Positions 33,599 to 35,761 of a stretch of 35,761 bases of DNA are shown piece after piece (position 1 is the first letter of the stretch; each line of letters begins with the position of its first letter). The notes under the pieces were generated by a model. That model worked only from the letters and a program-made list of their open reading frames with translations, did not search any database and was not told the DNA's origin. Made by a program: the position numbers and the translations under genes. Source of the stretch: Bacillota bacterium (GTDB lineage Bacteria; Bacillota_I; Bacilli_A; RFN20; CAG-288); NCBI GenBank assembly GCA_023398335.1, contig JAEWSJ010000016.1, positions 1-35,761 of the forward strand, in the 5' to 3' direction.

Positions 33599-34278
33599 TG
33601 GCGATTAAAGATCTATCTTCGCTAAATAAGCCCCGCGAGAAAGCTATCCTATATGGCATTAGCAGTTTGAGTGACGCGGAATTATTAGCTATTCTTATTC
33701 AAGCTGGAACTGTGAAAGATGATGCTTTGGTATTGGCAAATCGTGTTTTGTGTTTAGCTCATGGTGTGGACGGCTTATCTAAACTAACCGCTTTAGACCT
33801 TTACAAGATAAATGGAATCAAGAAAGCAAAAGCGTTAAAACTTTTATCTGCAATTGAATTAGGAAAAAGAGCTAATGTCTCACCAACGTTAATGTTTCAA
33901 GTAAAGGATTCAAAAAACATTTATGAAAAATTTGGAATATTAATTAAAAATAACCTTGTAGAAAATATAATTCTATTATGCTTAGATTCGCATCAACGTG
34001 TATTACATTATGAGATTTTTACAGATGAAAAAGAAAATGCTAGTTCAATAAATTCGAAAGTTCTTTTGAAAAAAGCGGTTCAATATGGCTCAACATATAC
34101 AGTTTTATTGCATAATCATCCTTCTGGAGTCAATAAACCTAGTGAAGAAGATATTGCAAATACACAACTTATCGCTCTTGAGTTTGAGAGTGTTGGGATA
34201 AGATTGATTGATCATATTATTGTCACTTCTAGCGGATATTATTCTTTTAAAGATGATTTTGATAATTTTCAAAAATAA
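33598..34278 (+). CDS. radC: RadC-family JAB/MPN protein
   Basis: This 226-residue protein is a full-length RadC/YsxA (UPF0758) homologue. The N-terminal helix-hairpin-helix region has KPREKAILYGISSLSDAELLAILIQAGT and INGIKKAKALKLLSAIELGKR. The C-terminal JAB/MPN domain has the metal-binding set HNHPSGVNKPSEED (H172, H174, D185). The historical DNA-repair role of RadC is doubtful and no biochemical function is settled. The MPN fold is that of metallo-isopeptidases. The start codon shares one base with the stop of the GG-leader peptide gene and has no separate ribosome binding site, so its translation is likely coupled to that gene. Confidence 0.93.
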   Translation: MAIKDLSSLNKPREKAILYGISSLSDAELLAILIQAGTVKDDALVLANRVLCLAHGVDGLSKLTALDLYKINGIKKAKALKLLSAIELGKRANVSPTLMFQVKDSKNIYEKFGILIKNNLVENIILLCLDSHQRVLHYEIFTDEKENASSINSKVLLKKAVQYGSTYTVLLHNHPSGVNKPSEEDIANTQLIALEFESVGIRLIDHIIVTSSGYYSFKDDFDNFQK

Positions 34279-34303
34279 CTCTGTTTTATTTTATTTAACC
34301 TTA

Positions 34304-34357
34304 TGGTAGAATTAAGTAAGTAAATCAAGGCTTATTAACCAATAAGTCCAACGGAGG
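34304..34357 (+). promoter_or_regulatory. Extended -10 promoter, leader hairpin and ribosome binding site of the Sel1 gene
   Basis: TGGTAGAAT (34304-34312) is an extended -10 element. GGCTTATT (34329-34336) and AATAAGTC (34341-34348) form a short stem with an AACC loop in the leader (one G-T wobble). GGAGG (34353-34357) lies six bases before the TTG start and decides it. Confidence 0.55.
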
Positions 34358-34363
34358 CGCAGT

Positions 34364-35338
34364 TTGAACAACAGTTTAGAAAGAAGTGAATTGTTATTTG
34401 AAGAAGGATATAGATTTCTTCAAAACGAACCAAAAGATTCTTTGGTTACAAATTTAAAATTTGTTAAACCATTGCAAAAAGCTGCTAAGTTAAAAAATGG
34501 CAAGGCTATGTTTTTAATTGGATTTATTTTAGTAACTGGATATAAAAATGTTAATGTCGATTTAAAAAGAGGTAATAAGATATTGAAAAAAGCTTATCCG
34601 CTTCTTGAAAAATTATCAACAGATAATCACGATTCTTTAGCTACAAAATATTTAGCAAAATATTATGAAATACCTTTATGTGATTACATTAAAGATGATA
34701 GTAAAGTTAAAACGTTAAACAAGTTAGCATCATCTTATGAAAACAACATGATTGATGAAACTAAAGTCAATTTTGAATTTCAAAAAGAAGAAGCGAAAGA
34801 TATCGACCTAGGCGACTCAACAAATTATGATAATTTGGTTCATCTTATCCATCAATTAAATGATCAAAAAGATAAGTTCGAAAATGTTGAAATAATTAAC
34901 GGAATAAAAAATACTGCTGAACTAGGTAATATCCGTGCTTGTATATTCTTAGGTAATGCATATATTAATGGCGTTTATGTTGATCGAGATTTTTCTTTAG
35001 CGATGTTGTATTACCAAAAGGCTGAAGCCGTCGGCTCTGTTAAAGCAAAATATCTTATTGGTTATAATATGTTAAATGAAAAGGTTGTTTCCTCAAAAGA
35101 TGTTTCTAAAGGTTTGAATAAGATATACCAAGCAGCAAAAGTTGGTCTTCCAGAAGCTTTGTATTTCTTAGGAAAAGTATACTTCGAAGGTAAATACGTT
35201 AAGGAAGACTTGGACAAAGCTTATTTCTATTTTCAATCTGCGGCTTCAAGAGGACTAAAAGACGCTAATGACGCAATTCGTAAAGTAGATGAAAAGAGAG
35301 CGGATTATTTTTCTCTTAAACTACATACTGCGAATTAA
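34364..35338 (+). CDS. Sel1-like repeat protein
   Basis: This 324-residue protein has helical Sel1-like (TPR-related) repeats. The clearest are at about 188-224 (ACIFLGNAYINGVYVDRDFSLAMLYYQKAEAVG) and 259-299 (ALYFLGKVYFEGKYVKEDLDKAYFYFQSAASRG). A diverged one lies at about 44-77 (KAMFLIGFILVTGY and on). Such repeats form protein-binding scaffolds. The partner is unknown. There is no signal peptide, so it should be cytosolic. The start is TTG, chosen because a strong GGAGG is six bases upstream and no in-frame ATG fits. It has its own promoter and terminator. Confidence 0.85.
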   Translation: MNNSLERSELLFEEGYRFLQNEPKDSLVTNLKFVKPLQKAAKLKNGKAMFLIGFILVTGYKNVNVDLKRGNKILKKAYPLLEKLSTDNHDSLATKYLAKYYEIPLCDYIKDDSKVKTLNKLASSYENNMIDETKVNFEFQKEEAKDIDLGDSTNYDNLVHLIHQLNDQKDKFENVEIINGIKNTAELGNIRACIFLGNAYINGVYVDRDFSLAMLYYQKAEAVGSVKAKYLIGYNMLNEKVVSSKDVSKGLNKIYQAAKVGLPEALYFLGKVYFEGKYVKEDLDKAYFYFQSAASRGLKDANDAIRKVDEKRADYFSLKLHTAN

Positions 35339-35360
35339 TTAATTAATATATGTATATATT

Positions 35361-35397
35361 GCTCATCAAATTTAATTATTTGGTGAGCTTTTTATTT
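35361..35397 (+). terminator. Terminator of the Sel1 gene
   Basis: GCTCATCAAA (35361-35370) pairs with TTTGGTGAGC (35379-35388) with one T-G wobble across an eight-base loop, followed by a T-rich tail. Confidence 0.9.
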
Positions 35398-35444
35398 TGA
35401 ACGAGACTTCAGAAAAAATTTTTCTATAAAATTGCAAAAAACAC

Positions 35445-35472
35445 TTGGAATTTAATTTTAAAAGTGTATAAT
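35445..35472 (+). promoter_or_regulatory. rRNA operon promoter P1
   Basis: TTGGAA (35445-35450), a 16-base spacer and a perfect TATAAT (35467-35472), the first of two tandem promoters ahead of an rRNA-type leader. Confidence 0.65.
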
Positions 35473-35551
35473 AACTTTTGGGTCAATTTTACAGCACATT
35501 AAAGCGCTGAAAAAAAGATTCGAAAAAAGCAAAAAAAGAGTTAAAAATTCA

Positions 35552-35580
35552 TTGACAGGTTATTGCAATTATGGTATTGT
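35552..35580 (+). promoter_or_regulatory. rRNA operon promoter P2
   Basis: A perfect TTGACA (35552-35557), a 17-base spacer ending in TGG, and TATTGT (35575-35580). The spacing is ideal and the -10 is extended. Tandem promoters of this kind are typical of Firmicute rrn operons. Confidence 0.75.
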
Positions 35581-35585
35581 AATAG

Positions 35586-35651
35586 AGCGCCTGAGTTAAA
35601 GCGCTAAGTCAATTAAATCAAACTTTAATTGCTTATTGATCTTTGAAAACT
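35586..35651 (+). promoter_or_regulatory. rRNA leader: hairpins and boxA-like antitermination site
   Basis: AGCGC (35586-35590) pairs with GCGCT (35601-35605). CAATTAAA (35610-35617) pairs with TTTAATTG (35624-35631), in the place of a boxB-like hairpin. TGATCTTTGAAAACT (35637-35651) closely resembles the boxA (NusB/NusE) site found in Firmicute rRNA leaders. Confidence 0.75.
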
Positions 35652-35761
35652 GGATAGATACAACTAGATTAAACACATTTAATTTACGTTAATTCCAAAA
35701 GAAATTAATTAGTAAAAGTCAGTAATTATTATTGAGTCAAAAATTAGAATTGAATATATTA
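35652..35761 (+). other. Upstream leader of a presumed 16S rRNA gene
   Basis: This AT-rich stretch after boxA has no open reading frame and should be the pre-16S leader, which holds one strand of the processing stem. The conserved 16S start (AGAGTTTGATC) is not reached before the window ends, so the rRNA gene itself is inferred. Confidence 0.6.

Noticed and set aside
1..35761. CRISPR arrays, insertion sequences, prophage or integrase genes
   Set aside because: No regularly spaced direct repeats, transposase-like proteins, terminal inverted repeats or phage genes were seen. The window reads as core chromosome.
35652..35761. Start of the 16S rRNA gene inside the window
   Set aside because: The conserved AGAGTTTGATC start is not present, so only the leader can be claimed.

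Overview
The window looks like chromosomal DNA from a low-GC, strictly fermentative Firmicute, probably a gut-type member of the Mollicutes-like Bacilli. The evidence is the very AT-rich sequence, strong Shine-Dalgarno sites, a T-box leader, a tig-lon-engB block as in Bacillus, [FeFe] hydrogenases and acetate kinase. Every gene reads through under the standard code. All 24 complete genes end in TAA (21) or TAG (3), and none ends in TGA. The taxonomic placement is inference, because the window stops just before the presumed 16S rRNA gene.

Layout. 1-203: N-terminus of a membrane protein on the minus strand. 340-5831: a 1632-residue CvpA-like membrane-anchored protein of unknown function with diverged helical repeats, overlapping a YigZ/IMPACT-family gene. 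5850-11665: hydrogen metabolism, with a monomeric group-B-like [FeFe] hydrogenase, a terminator, then a NuoE-NuoF-HydA operon for a trimeric, probably electron-bifurcating hydrogenase. 11760-14157: an iron-sulfur assembly/regulation cluster holding a DUF134-NifX fusion, an Mrp/NBP35 ATPase and a helical-CBS protein. A minus-strand tRNA-Arg(UCU) follows. 14482-17674: PAP2 phosphatase, NrnA-like DHH phosphoesterase and an ABC-F ATPase (YkpA/YbiT type). 17717-20021, minus strand: a lipoprotein with two thioredoxin-like CxxC modules, and acetate kinase. 20251-24584: glycogen branching enzyme and glycogen phosphorylase. 24795-30480: trigger factor, Lon, EngB and a PepC-type aminopeptidase. 30513-33346: a Val-specific T-box and valS. 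33364-34278: a terminator hairpin that contains the ribosome binding site of a 65-residue double-glycine-leader peptide gene, which overlaps radC. 34364-35338: a Sel1-repeat protein. 35445-35761: twin promoters, leader hairpins and boxA of an rRNA operon.

How the parts fit together. Glycogen is built and phosphorolysed (GlgB, GlgP) and sugars are fermented to acetate (AckA). Reduced ferredoxin and NADH are reoxidised as H2 by HydABC, and the second hydrogenase may sense or evolve H2. The DUF134/NifX and Mrp proteins plausibly support metal-cluster assembly. The H-cluster maturases HydE, HydF and HydG are not in the window.

The most unusual locus is 33364-34278. The valS terminator hairpin also buries the ribosome binding site of a bacteriocin-like GG-leader peptide, and that gene is stop-start coupled to radC. 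Other points of interest are the repeat architecture of the giant CvpA-like protein, an internal ribosome binding site in the DUF134-NifX fusion, a perfect palindrome over its -35 box, and a double-thioredoxin lipoprotein whose transcript may be leaderless.
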